DNA of 50,436 nucleotides. Origin: an uncultured bacterium (lineage in GTDB: Bacteria; Verrucomicrobiota; Lentisphaeria; Oligosphaerales; Oligosphaeraceae). Below the pieces are notes generated by a model. The model was given only the letters and a program-made list of their open reading frames with translations. It ran no database searches and had not been told where the DNA came from. This document shows, in pieces, positions 16,816 through 26,220 of the stretch. Position numbers and translations under genes: made by a program. The DNA is taken from contig URJM01000003.1 in NCBI GenBank assembly GCA_900548225.1, positions 1 through 50,436 of the forward strand. Reading direction: 5' to 3'. Position 1 is the first letter of the stretch. Every line of letters starts with the position of its first letter.

Positions 16816-19800
16816 ATGAACGGAGATCTTTATCACTACCATTCCTCCATTGCTTCCACCGCGTCTCCACCGCGTCTTCACCTGGCTATCCTCTTGTGCT
16901 TGCTCCTACTCAATGGTCTACTCTTGGCGAATCTTCCTTACGATTGTTCCACATGCAGCGGGACAGAGGAGGAATGCAACTGCAACGAGGAAGAGGCACC
17001 ACTGGACGGCGAGGAGGCTGTTGACGGGGCTAGATGCTGTGGGAGCGAAGGCGCGAGTTTCGGCAGTCTGAAATTATCTGTGCCTTTTGGTCGCCCGCTC
17101 CACGAGGAGCTGAACCTTCAGAGCCAATTCAGCCTCTACGCCGTCTCGTCCTCGCCTCTGGTCTACACGACGCAGTATTTGCAGTACCGCAACCGTCTAC
17201 TGGATCGCATCCTCCAAACGGAAGTTGCACCCGCGCACTGCGGTCGCATCCTCGGCGCAGATTGGGAGGATCGTCTAGAGTCTCTCTCCGTCTCCGGACG
17301 CGTGGTTACGAACGACACGCTGACGGGGAATGTCACGCACCTGGTGCGCCTCCTCGGTGCGAGGCGCGAGCCTGTCGTGTTCCAGTTCATGCTGGGCGAT
17401 TCCGTCGGTCGCCCGGTCGGCGAGAAGGCTACGCTTCGCCTGACGCTACGTATGCGGGATTTGTCGGGAAACGACACTGTGTCTGTCCCGTATTATTATG
17501 ATCTCTGCTTCGGGAATGGTTCCTTCGTGAGATACGCGGCCTCGGATGGACGGGTAGTATCTTGCACGTCTTCGACGGGGCGTACCGTCACCCCCGCCGA
17601 AGCCGGACTTGAGAGCATCTGGGACGATTCGGGGATCATCCGGCAGGTGAAATCGGATCGTGACGGCTTAGCCGACGTGGTCGCTCTGAAGGACTCCCCT
17701 GGATACGAAATCAGGCTGTACGCATCCTCGCAGATCAATGGTAAGACTGGTGGCCTCTACACGGTGACTGGAGTTCCGCATACCGTCTGGCGCGTCTCCA
17801 ATCCGAACGCTGGGAAGGCGACACATGTCCATATAACCCGGATTACGGCTGATGCCGAGGAGACGACGGTCTACGAATACAGCAGTAATTCCGATGGCTG
17901 GATGAAGACCTCGCCCGACAGTGCTACGGTCATTTCTTCCCGCACGCAGACGGATATGTCTCGCACGCTCAAGTCCGTGACGGTGACGGAGTGTACCCGC
18001 ACGGGCACAGTGGCGTCGCGCACTCTGAATCTTGTGCGGAAATACTCCTTCGGCGAGCGTATAGTCTCATCCACCCGCGACCCTGACGGTGCTCGTGTAA
18101 GGACGGTCTGGGAGTACTATTCCGAGCCTGGTGACGCGGGAAACTATGGTCGCAAGAAGACCGAGAGCCTTCCCGACGGGGGATGGACCACCTGGCACTA
18201 CGATGCGCAAGGTCGCGTAACGGCGATCACAACGCCTTGGAAAAACTCTGCCTTCGGTTCGGTAGGCACGGAAGCGAGGACTGTATTTTATTCATATTCT
18301 CCGGTCGATGCCAGGGATATCGCTGAAGTCACCGACATTCGCCCGCGTGCCGAGGAGACAAGAATTCTCGGAGTCATCACGTCGAAGACCTATTATGCCT
18401 ACTATACAGATAATGGATGCCGTGTAGAGGTGAAGGAACGCTGCGTCCGCCAGAATGCCTCGTATGGCGATACTGACAATCTACGCACAGTGAAGCGCTG
18501 GTATCCGGCGGGAAGTGGCGCATCGTTTGTCACGGCAGGACGCCTACATACGGTGCTTGGCGAGGATGGGCAGATGACGACATACGCCTACGAGCGCGGA
18601 AACTGGACACCCGGTGTCGACGACACCTCTCCAGGCGTGTTCGCCGCAGTAGCCGGAAGCTCGCTGCGGATCATCGAGACGCTTGGTACATCTGCCCATC
18701 CGGAAGGTATCCCCTTCAGGACGCTCCGGCTGATTTCCGTCATGGATGCAGCGGGCAACAAGGTCTTCACGGAGCGTCAGGTATATACGGGAAGCGGCTA
18801 TGTGCGGCTTGACTGGGCCTCCTACGCATACGACTTTCGCAACCGCCTGATTCGGAAGTATCAGTCCAATGGTGAACTGACGGAGACAACCTGGAACTGC
18901 TGCGCCAAGGCGTCCGAAACGTTGCCTGACGGCAGGACATACCTGTACGAGTATGATGCACAGAGGCGTCTTGTCGCTAAGACGCTCGCTGGTAGCGGTG
19001 TACAGCCGGATTATGTCACCGAGTATACATATGATGCTGCTGGGAATATCACGGCGACAACCGCATCTGGCGGTGGCCTTTCTTTATCATCGTCGTCTAT
19101 CTACGATCAGGCCGGACGCCAGGTCATGTTCATCAGCGAGGCTGGGTTGGTGACGAGACGGTCATATCTGACTGGCGTTAATGCAGGAAATCTGCGTCGT
19201 GGGGAAACAATCACCGTGACGCATCCTGGCGGTGCTCAGTCCATTAACTCCTATTACTGCGATGGTCGTGTTGCCTCAGTCACGGGAGATGCGCAGGTCT
19301 CCCAGTATTACGACTACGGTGTGAATGCTGACGGAACTCTGTGGACGCTCGTGCGTCTTGGCGGTGGCGCTTCCCCGCGCTGGGAAAAAACCACCACAGA
19401 CTTATTAGGACGAGTCAGGAAGACGGAGAGACCGTGGAGTAACGAAGATATCCTTGTCGCCGAAAACCACTATGATAATGCAGGTCGTCTTGTCAGAATC
19501 ACGCAGGCTGGCTTGGTAGATACGCTCTACGAATACGATGAACTCGGCAACATCACCCGCATTGGGCAGGACGCGAACGGCAACGGCGCGCTTGACCTCG
19601 CCTCTAGTGACCGCATCACGGAGACAACATCCGCATATATGCAGGATGTCAACAACGCCTGGTGGGGGCGAGCCACACAGAGCGTCTATGCGACAATCGA
19701 CGCCGATACGCCGACAACCGTTTCCGTAACGGAAGATCGGCTGTCTGGCTTCGCGGACGGTGTAGTCTCTGAATCTCGTGAGACTGACATTCACGGCAAC

Positions 19801-22218
19801 ACGACCGTTGCTACTACTACTATCAACCGCGACGCGAAGACCGTAACAAAGGAAAGCTTATTGGCCGAATCGTCCGTCGCTGAACAGCATGTGACAGTCA
19901 ATGGCTTGACCACATCTGTCAGATCCAAATCGAACCTGACAACGGTCTTCGGATACGACGGTCTGCGCCGCCGGGTTTCTGTCACCGCGCCCCGCACGGG
20001 AACTTCCACTGTCACCTACGATACGCAAGGTCGGGTCTCGTCGACGATTGACGCCGCCAACAACACGACCTCGTATGGATATGATGCCGCGGGGCGACTC
20101 GCCTGGAGGAGGAACGCCCTGGGTAAATACGCAAGATACGCATACAACTCCCGCGGCCAGCAGACCCGCGTATGGGGCGATACGGAGTATCCCGTCGAAT
20201 ACGGCTACGATCAGTACGGGCAGAAGGTCACGATGACTACCTTCCGCTCTGGCACTTCCTGGAACGGAGAATCATGGCCGGATTCACCCCCAGTCGGCGA
20301 TACGACGACGTGGAACTATGACGGTGCCACCGGTCTGCTTATTTCCAAGGCGTACGCTGACGGATACGGCACCTCTTACACCTATACTGTCGACGGTAAG
20401 CCCGCGACACGCACCTGGGCGAGGAAGGACGCGCAGGGTAACGAATTGGTTACCGTTTATAGCTACAACCAGTTCGGCGAGCTGACGGCCATCGACTATT
20501 CCGACAGTACACCAGATATCACATACGCCTATAACCGCTTTGGGAAGTTGTCGCAGGTGACGGACGTGGTGGGAACACGCACATTCGCATACAATGCAAC
20601 GCTAGATGAGGTTTCTGAGACCATCGTTGGGCTCTACGTCAAGACACTGGCGCGTACCTATACAAGTACGGGCTTCAAGGGCCAGAAGAAGGGGTTGTCC
20701 ATCGACAACATCCCCCACTACACATACGGCTACGATACATATGGTCGAATGAACCAGCTCACCATTCCATCGGGGAACTTCGTCTACACTTGCCTGGCGA
20801 ACAGCGACCTGGTGTCCCAGATGACTCGTCCAAATGGAATTACCACCACATGGTCCTACGAGCAGAATCGGGATTATATCATTCGGATCCAGAACGGGAT
20901 AGTCTCCACATACGAATACGTGAACGACGCTATCGGTCAGCGTAGATCCTTGTCCCGATCGGGAAGCGCACACGCCACATCTGACACCATTTTCTACACT
21001 TACAACGATCGTTCGGAACTTACAGGAGCGCTGTCGGATGTGGATACCACCTATTCGTACTCATACATCTACGATCCCATCGGCAACCGAATCTCCGCAT
21101 CCGAGGCAGGCGTGTCCTGGACATACACGACGAACAGCCTCAACCAGTACACATTTGCCACCGAGAACAATGTGCAGTTATCATTCGCCTACGACCAGGA
21201 TGGCAGCATGACTTACCGTCCAGTGGATGCCACCAGCGGCTGGACGCAGGTATGGAATTGTGAGAACCGGTTGATTGAGACGTATAATGGCTCCGAACGC
21301 ATCACCTTCAAATACGACTACATGGGTCGCCGCGTTGAGAAGTGCGTCTATTCGGGGAACCTCTTGGCCTCGAAGACATGCTATGTCTACGATGACTTTA
21401 AGTGCGTCGAAGAACTGAGCGTGCTTGATAACAACACCGTTGCCATGCGCCACGTCTGGCAGCCATTCAATGTCGGACTGGATGTGATATTGGCCACATT
21501 TGAGGGAAATGAATCAAAATTTTACCTTCATGATATTAATAAAAATGTGAAGCAGGTGACAGGATCTAATGGCATACTTCTAGAAGGGTACACTTACACA
21601 CCTTTTGGCAAAAACCATGGTAATTCTATCGCTTATATCGGATTTAGCTCCGAAATCTTCGATGCTCAAATTGCTAAATTGTATTATAATTATAGATATT
21701 ACGATACGTTTTTTGGTAGATGGAGTAAAACTGAACCGGTAAAGGAAACGGGGCATCTTTTACAAAGAGCAAAATACAATTATAGCTCCAATGTCACATT
21801 ACATGAAGACATTAATTCGTATATACCATTTTCTAATAATCCAATTTCTTATTTCGATTCGCAAGGAGAAATTGCAGGAACAATAGCCATAGCCATAGGG
21901 GGAACAGCGGGGGCTGGGATTACTCTGCCTGTTATAATAGTTGGAACAGGAATTGCTGTTGTTGGTATAACAACTATTTATTGGCTTGCACATAGAAGAG
22001 AATCGTGCGAAAAGAGAAGGCCATGCAATCCCAATGATTGTAATCCTCCAGCAAATGTTAAGTTCAACATTGAAGTTCACACTACCCATGATCACGGAGA
22101 TTGTCTAGGAAGGACAGGTAGCATGACGCATTGGCACTATGATGTTTATAATCAGAATCCAGATACATGTGATTGTTTCCTATCAAAACATAGGTTTGGT
22201 GGATGTGGCAACCCATAA
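16816..22218 (+). CDS. Large RHS/YD-repeat protein with exchanged C-terminal tip
   Basis: This 1800-residue protein has an N-terminal hydrophobic signal or anchor (about residues 21-40), a short acidic Cys-rich head (Cys 44, 47, 54, 56, 74, 75), then over a thousand residues of YD repeats (YDAAGN, YDNAGR, YDELGN, YDAAGR and others) that fold into the closed beta shell of RHS/Tc toxins. The RHS core end is seen as YRYYDTFFGRW..KTEP and NNPISYFDSQGE near residue 1684. The last ~116 residues form a variable tip: a Gly-rich hydrophobic stretch, then a Cys/His-rich domain (HDHGDC, THWHYDVYN, CDCF, HRFGGCG). I do not recognise this tip fold; toxin activity is inferred from family. Coding becomes sharply AT-rich from about 21490. 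AGGAGG precedes the ATG by six bases. Confidence 0.9.
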   Translation: MNGDLYHYHSSIASTASPPRLHLAILLCLLLLNGLLLANLPYDCSTCSGTEEECNCNEEEAPLDGEEAVDGARCCGSEGASFGSLKLSVPFGRPLHEELNLQSQFSLYAVSSSPLVYTTQYLQYRNRLLDRILQTEVAPAHCGRILGADWEDRLESLSVSGRVVTNDTLTGNVTHLVRLLGARREPVVFQFMLGDSVGRPVGEKATLRLTLRMRDLSGNDTVSVPYYYDLCFGNGSFVRYAASDGRVVSCTSSTGRTVTPAEAGLESIWDDSGIIRQVKSDRDGLADVVALKDSPGYEIRLYASSQINGKTGGLYTVTGVPHTVWRVSNPNAGKATHVHITRITADAEETTVYEYSSNSDGWMKTSPDSATVISSRTQTDMSRTLKSVTVTECTRTGTVASRTLNLVRKYSFGERIVSSTRDPDGARVRTVWEYYSEPGDAGNYGRKKTESLPDGGWTTWHYDAQGRVTAITTPWKNSAFGSVGTEARTVFYSYSPVDARDIAEVTDIRPRAEETRILGVITSKTYYAYYTDNGCRVEVKERCVRQNASYGDTDNLRTVKRWYPAGSGASFVTAGRLHTVLGEDGQMTTYAYERGNWTPGVDDTSPGVFAAVAGSSLRIIETLGTSAHPEGIPFRTLRLISVMDAAGNKVFTERQVYTGSGYVRLDWASYAYDFRNRLIRKYQSNGELTETTWNCCAKASETLPDGRTYLYEYDAQRRLVAKTLAGSGVQPDYVTEYTYDAAGNITATTASGGGLSLSSSSIYDQAGRQVMFISEAGLVTRRSYLTGVNAGNLRRGETITVTHPGGAQSINSYYCDGRVASVTGDAQVSQYYDYGVNADGTLWTLVRLGGGASPRWEKTTTDLLGRVRKTERPWSNEDILVAENHYDNAGRLVRITQAGLVDTLYEYDELGNITRIGQDANGNGALDLASSDRITETTSAYMQDVNNAWWGRATQSVYATIDADTPTTVSVTEDRLSGFADGVVSESRETDIHGNTTVATTTINRDAKTVTKESLLAESSVAEQHVTVNGLTTSVRSKSNLTTVFGYDGLRRRVSVTAPRTGTSTVTYDTQGRVSSTIDAANNTTSYGYDAAGRLAWRRNALGKYARYAYNSRGQQTRVWGDTEYPVEYGYDQYGQKVTMTTFRSGTSWNGESWPDSPPVGDTTTWNYDGATGLLISKAYADGYGTSYTYTVDGKPATRTWARKDAQGNELVTVYSYNQFGELTAIDYSDSTPDITYAYNRFGKLSQVTDVVGTRTFAYNATLDEVSETIVGLYVKTLARTYTSTGFKGQKKGLSIDNIPHYTYGYDTYGRMNQLTIPSGNFVYTCLANSDLVSQMTRPNGITTTWSYEQNRDYIIRIQNGIVSTYEYVNDAIGQRRSLSRSGSAHATSDTIFYTYNDRSELTGALSDVDTTYSYSYIYDPIGNRISASEAGVSWTYTTNSLNQYTFATENNVQLSFAYDQDGSMTYRPVDATSGWTQVWNCENRLIETYNGSERITFKYDYMGRRVEKCVYSGNLLASKTCYVYDDFKCVEELSVLDNNTVAMRHVWQPFNVGLDVILATFEGNESKFYLHDINKNVKQVTGSNGILLEGYTYTPFGKNHGNSIAYIGFSSEIFDAQIAKLYYNYRYYDTFFGRWSKTEPVKETGHLLQRAKYNYSSNVTLHEDINSYIPFSNNPISYFDSQGEIAGTIAIAIGGTAGAGITLPVIIVGTGIAVVGITTIYWLAHRRESCEKRRPCNPNDCNPPANVKFNIEVHTTHDHGDCLGRTGSMTHWHYDVYNQNPDTCDCFLSKHRFGGCGNP

Positions 22219-22229
22219 AAGGAGAAAAA

Positions 22230-22685
22230 ATGAGTTATTTCCTTGTGTTTAGAAATCCGGGCATTACCTTTCCATTGGTCGGGAACAATGATGGTAAATC
22301 AGTAATTGTTCCAATTAGAGAATGTCAACCTTATGTACAGGGTATAGTGTCTGATTATTGGCAAATAGATGGATTTGTTTATACTCTGTCAGATCCGTTA
22401 GGTGGAGATCAATGTGACGAAATCATACAAAATGCAAATGATGACTTCCATTATAAATCAACAGATTACCCAGAGACATATTTTTTTAGAATTATTTCCT
22501 TACTAATTTCAAAGCATTCAGATATTATTTTTTGGTATGGCGACAATCTTTTAAAAGAACCTTTCTATATACCCTATGCCTTGTTCCCACATGCTGTTAT
22601 GGAATATATAAATGGTAGCAATAGTGATTATAATTCATCAATTCTCATAACAGGCTCCTCAGTGTGCCCAAATGATTGTCGGTGA
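22230..22685 (+). CDS. Candidate immunity protein for the RHS tip
   Basis: This 151-residue acidic protein starts 11 bases after the RHS stop codon with its own AAAAGGAG ribosome site, so the two genes share a message. I do not recognise a family. It has no signal peptide or membrane helix and has the aromatic, mixed alpha/beta look of cytoplasmic immunity proteins. It is as AT-rich as the RHS tip and unlike the genes on either side, which suggests tip and partner arrived together. Position, size and base composition support an immunity role, but sequence alone does not prove it. An ATG at 22203 in frame would overlap the RHS gene and lacks a ribosome site. Confidence 0.65.
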   Translation: MSYFLVFRNPGITFPLVGNNDGKSVIVPIRECQPYVQGIVSDYWQIDGFVYTLSDPLGGDQCDEIIQNANDDFHYKSTDYPETYFFRIISLLISKHSDIIFWYGDNLLKEPFYIPYALFPHAVMEYINGSNSDYNSSILITGSSVCPNDCR

Positions 22686-22749
22686 GCAAAAAAACTGAGT
22701 TGAGCCTGGGTTTCTGTAAGTACGTTGCGTATAAAAATGTATTGCCCAA

Positions 22750-23066
22750 AGTAGGGAGTAGGGAGAAGGGAGAAGAAAGTAGTGCGTGGTCACTTTGCAG
22801 TGGGCATCCGTTGAGCGCGGCGGTTCCGCCGCGCGGTAGAGGACAGGGAGGGATTCCCATAAGGGACGCACGGCGGAATCGCCGTGCGGGTGCGCCCAAG
22901 CGCACCAACCACGCACTCCCCTCTCCGTCTGACGGTATCCGGCGCGCCAGTAGAGAGGACAGGGAGAGATTCCCACAGGCGACGCACGGCGGAATCGCCG
23001 TGCGGGCGCGCCCAAGCGCGCCAACCACGCACTCCCCTCTCCCCTCTTCTCCCTATTCTCTACTTC
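22750..23066. repeat. Modular intergenic palindromic element 3
   Basis: The element is bounded by GTAGGGAGTAGGGAGAAG..TAGTGCGTGGTCAC on the left and CCAACCACGCACTCCCCTCTC..CCCTATTCTCTAC on the right. Inside are the CACTTTGCAGTGGGC stem, a GCGCGGCGG..CCGCCGCG hairpin, and two copies of the ACGCACGGCGG..GCCGTGCG plus GCGCCCAAGCGC hairpin pair. It has no CACGAA module. It ends at the base before the argS stop codon and lies between two convergent genes. Confidence 0.85.
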
Positions 23067-24851
23067 CTACATACTTTCGAGCGTATCGATAGTGAGGGTA
23101 TGGAGTCCGTCTCCGATGATTTGGCGGACGATTTGGCAGAGTGCGACCCTTGCGGTCTTGAGTCTCTGGTCAGGGGCGTTTTTGACTGGGCACTTTCGAT
23201 AGAATGTTGAGAAGTCCTTTGCCAGGTCGAGGAGATATCCTGCCAGCGAGGATGAGTCGAGTTCCTGTGCGGACTTTGCCAGTGCCTCTGTATACTTGTC
23301 GCAGCGCAGTGCCAGCCGTTTTTCCGTCGGGTCTGTGAGGACGCTCCAGTCCGGGGTGTTTCCTGCGACCTCCGCGACCTCCGGCTGTCGGAGCATTGAC
23401 GAGAGCCGTGCGTATGCATAGAGCACGTATGGTCCGGTGTCCCCTTCGAATTTGATAGCCGCATTTGGGTCGAAGGTGATAGTCGTGCGTGGGTTTACCT
23501 TGAGCAGCATGAACTTCAGTGCGGCCATGCTGATGACGGCGGCGCGGTGTTCCAGGTCTTCCGGCGGTTTTTCGCCTTCGGGGACTCGTTCCAGGGTCGC
23601 ATTTCTTGCGAGCTCCGCCATTTCATCGAAGAGGTCGTCTGCATCGACCACCGTTCCTTCGCGGGACTTCATCTTTCCGGAGGGCAGGTTCACCATTCCG
23701 TAGGCCATGTGGACCAGCCTGTCGGCCCATGGGTATCCCAGTGCCTTCAGGATTGCGAAGAGCACCTTGAAGTGGTAGATCTGTTCGTCGCCGACGACCC
23801 AGATTTGCTGGTCTGGGGAGAAATCCTGCTGTTTGAGGAGCGTCGTCCCGATATCCTGTGTGATATAGACGCTGGTGCCGTCGCTGCGGAGGACCACCTT
23901 TGTGCCCAGCGACGGGTCATGGAAGTCGATGATGACCGCGCCGTCCTGGCGTCGTGTAAAGACCCCCTTTTCGAGTCCCCGGGCGATGATGTCCTTTCCC
24001 AGCTTGTAGGTTTGGCTCTCCAGGTAGAGCTTGTCGAAGTGGATTCCCATGCGTCGGTATGTTTCGTCGAATCCCTTGAAGACCCATTCGTTCATCGTCT
24101 TCCAGAGCTTTCGCACCTCCGGGTCTCCCGCCTCCCAGTCCTGGAGCATCTTTGCGGTCGCCTGTCCAATCTCCGTCTTCAGGAAGAGTGCTTCGTTCTC
24201 CTCGCCGGCGAGTTCCGGGTTGGCGGCCTTCAGCTCGGCGATCTGGCGGTTGAGCTCCTTGTTGTAGAGGACATAGAAGTCGCCGACAAGGTGGTCCCCC
24301 TTTTCGCCGCGGCTCTCAGGCGTGCATCCCTCCCCGAACCGCTGGTATGCAATCATCGACTTGCAGATATGGATGCCGCGGTCGTTCACAAGATTCACCT
24401 GAATCACATCGTGGCCCGCGCGCTTCAGAATCGACGCGGTGGACATGCCGACCGTGTTGTTGCGGACGTGCCCCAGGTGCTGGGGCTTGTTGGTGTTCGG
24501 CGCGCTGAACTCAATCAAGATCCGGCGGCGTTCGCCCTCGGAAAGCACAGGGCGGGACATGATTCCGGAGGCCACCGTGTCCCGCATCAGGGCATCGGGC
24601 CTCAGGGTGACATTCAGAAAGGCCTTCGCCACCTCGCAGCGTTCCACATCCTCGTGGGAGGAGAGAAACTCGCCGGCCTTGGCGGCAAGCGCCATAGGAT
24701 TGGTGCGGAACGCCTTTGCCAGCGGGAAGCAGGAGATAGTGACATCGCCGTCAAATCCCTCGGGGCAAAGCTCGACGGAGAGCTCCGGGATATCCGCCTT
24801 GAGTTCGGCGGCGAGGAAACTGCGGAGGTCGTTCTGAATCTTGAAACTCAT
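23067..24851 (-). CDS. argS: Arginyl-tRNA synthetase
   Basis: This 594-residue class I synthetase attaches arginine to its tRNA. The N-terminal Add1 domain (about residues 1-105), the signature PNTNKPQHLGHVRN containing the HIGH-type motif, and the KMSKS-region variant LPSGKMKSREGTVV are all visible, followed by the all-helical anticodon-binding domain ending in LHTLTIDTLESM. The length matches the bacterial family. It starts 27 bases after the hisD stop codon on the same strand. Its stop codon abuts repeat element 3. Between hisD and argS lies a partial copy of the hairpin seen after the prepilin-like genes (CAACAAGTTATGAC, about 24867-24880). Confidence 0.97.
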   Translation of the reverse strand: MSFKIQNDLRSFLAAELKADIPELSVELCPEGFDGDVTISCFPLAKAFRTNPMALAAKAGEFLSSHEDVERCEVAKAFLNVTLRPDALMRDTVASGIMSRPVLSEGERRRILIEFSAPNTNKPQHLGHVRNNTVGMSTASILKRAGHDVIQVNLVNDRGIHICKSMIAYQRFGEGCTPESRGEKGDHLVGDFYVLYNKELNRQIAELKAANPELAGEENEALFLKTEIGQATAKMLQDWEAGDPEVRKLWKTMNEWVFKGFDETYRRMGIHFDKLYLESQTYKLGKDIIARGLEKGVFTRRQDGAVIIDFHDPSLGTKVVLRSDGTSVYITQDIGTTLLKQQDFSPDQQIWVVGDEQIYHFKVLFAILKALGYPWADRLVHMAYGMVNLPSGKMKSREGTVVDADDLFDEMAELARNATLERVPEGEKPPEDLEHRAAVISMAALKFMLLKVNPRTTITFDPNAAIKFEGDTGPYVLYAYARLSSMLRQPEVAEVAGNTPDWSVLTDPTEKRLALRCDKYTEALAKSAQELDSSSLAGYLLDLAKDFSTFYRKCPVKNAPDQRLKTARVALCQIVRQIIGDGLHTLTIDTLESM

Positions 24852-24878
24852 AAGTATCTTAAAATCAACAAGTTATGA

Positions 24879-26165
24879 CTATTTGCGAATTGTGGCGCTG
24901 CGGCCGTGGGCATCCAGTCCCTCCGCCGCCGTGAGTCTTGCCAGGGCGGGCTGTTCCCTGAGCAGCGCCTCCCGGTCGTATGAGAGGAGGCTTGTGCGCC
25001 TGAAGAAGGCATCTCCCGTGAGGCCGTTGAAGAACCGTGCCGTTCCCCCGGTCGGGAGGACATGGCTTGGGCCGGCGATGTAGTCTCCGACGGGTTCGGG
25101 CGTATACTCGCCCATGAAGATTGCGCCCGCGGCAGTGATCTTCGGCGCCAGCGCCTTCGGGTCTGCGACCTGCAGTTCCAGGTGTTCCGGGGCATAGAGG
25201 CTGGCGATCCGCGCCGCATCCACCAAATCCGCCGCCTCCACCAGGAAGAGTCCGTTCTCAAGCACCTTCTGCACGCACTCCTGGCGTTTCAGCAACGCCG
25301 CCTGGCGGACGATTTCGCGGGCGGCTTCGTCAAGAATCCGCCGGTCGGTGGAGACCAGGACGGCCTGTTCGCGTCCGGAGCCATGCTCTGCCTGCGAGAG
25401 TATGTCCGCCGCGAGATAGACGGGATTTGCGGTGTCGTCTGCAATCACGAGCACCTCGGAGGGGCCTGCCACGAGGTCAAGTGCGACCTCGCCATAGAGC
25501 CGGCGTTTTGCCGCCGCGACGTATGCGTTGCCTGGTCCGCAGATTTTTTCGACTTTTGGGATGGTGGCGGTTCCAATCGCCATTGCCGCGATTGCGTAGA
25601 CTCCTCCCAGGCGGTAGATGGCGGTGGCGCCAGCCGCGCGGCAGGCATACAGCAGCGCCGAATGGATTCCCTTTGCGCCGCCGGGAGGGGTGCAGACCAC
25701 GATTTCCTTCACGCCGGCGGTCCTGGCGATTGCGACCGTATGGCATACCGTCGAGACAAGTGGCGCGGTGCCGCCGGGGATGTAGCAGCCCACGATGTCA
25801 AGGGGATGGAACTGCTCCCCCAGGACGACGCCTGGACGGGGGGAGTAGCTCCAGTCCTTCGGAAGTGTGTGGGAATAGAACTCCTGGATGTGGGCGACGG
25901 CCATGTCGATGGCCTCCCTGTCTTCGGGGGAGACCGATTTGCACGCCTTGTCCACCTCCTCGTCACCCAGGCGGAACTGGGATGGTGCCAGCCTGGCATG
26001 GTCGAACTTCTCCGCAAAGTCGCAGAGCGCCTCGTCGCCGCGTCGGCGCACCTCGTCGATAATCGTGGCTGCTGCCGCTTCGATTTCCGGCGAGAACGGC
26101 TCGCGGGAGAGCATCTGCCCAAGACGCGCCTGGAAGTCCTTGTCGTCCCTGTAGAGAAATTGCAT
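24879..26165 (-). CDS. hisD: Histidinol dehydrogenase
   Basis: This 428-residue zinc enzyme catalyses the last two steps of histidine synthesis, oxidising L-histidinol to L-histidine with NAD+. The family signature GPGNAYVAAAKRRL followed by VALDLVAGPSEVLVIAD is intact, as are the zinc ligands in LSQAEHGSGREQ and the catalytic-site residues in SLYAPEHLEL. The length matches the family. No other his gene is nearby, so the pathway is scattered. It is downstream of a small His/Cys-tailed gene (55 bp gap) and upstream of argS. Confidence 0.97.
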   Translation of the reverse strand: MQFLYRDDKDFQARLGQMLSREPFSPEIEAAAATIIDEVRRRGDEALCDFAEKFDHARLAPSQFRLGDEEVDKACKSVSPEDREAIDMAVAHIQEFYSHTLPKDWSYSPRPGVVLGEQFHPLDIVGCYIPGGTAPLVSTVCHTVAIARTAGVKEIVVCTPPGGAKGIHSALLYACRAAGATAIYRLGGVYAIAAMAIGTATIPKVEKICGPGNAYVAAAKRRLYGEVALDLVAGPSEVLVIADDTANPVYLAADILSQAEHGSGREQAVLVSTDRRILDEAAREIVRQAALLKRQECVQKVLENGLFLVEAADLVDAARIASLYAPEHLELQVADPKALAPKITAAGAIFMGEYTPEPVGDYIAGPSHVLPTGGTARFFNGLTGDAFFRRTSLLSYDREALLREQPALARLTAAEGLDAHGRSATIRK

Positions 26166-26220
26166 TGTGGTTCAGAGAGGTGTTTTCAGGGGATGGTGGG
26201 AGGGCGTTTCCGCAGGGGAG

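Noticed and set aside
22750..23066. Several open frames of 80-140 codons through the intergenic element
   Set aside because: They translate the same repeated modules (ARPSAPTTH, RRFRRAS patterns) in many places and frames, so they are repeat sequence, not genes.
23547..24878. Plus-strand frame of 443 codons opposite argS
   Set aside because: It is a shadow of argS, which has intact signature motifs.
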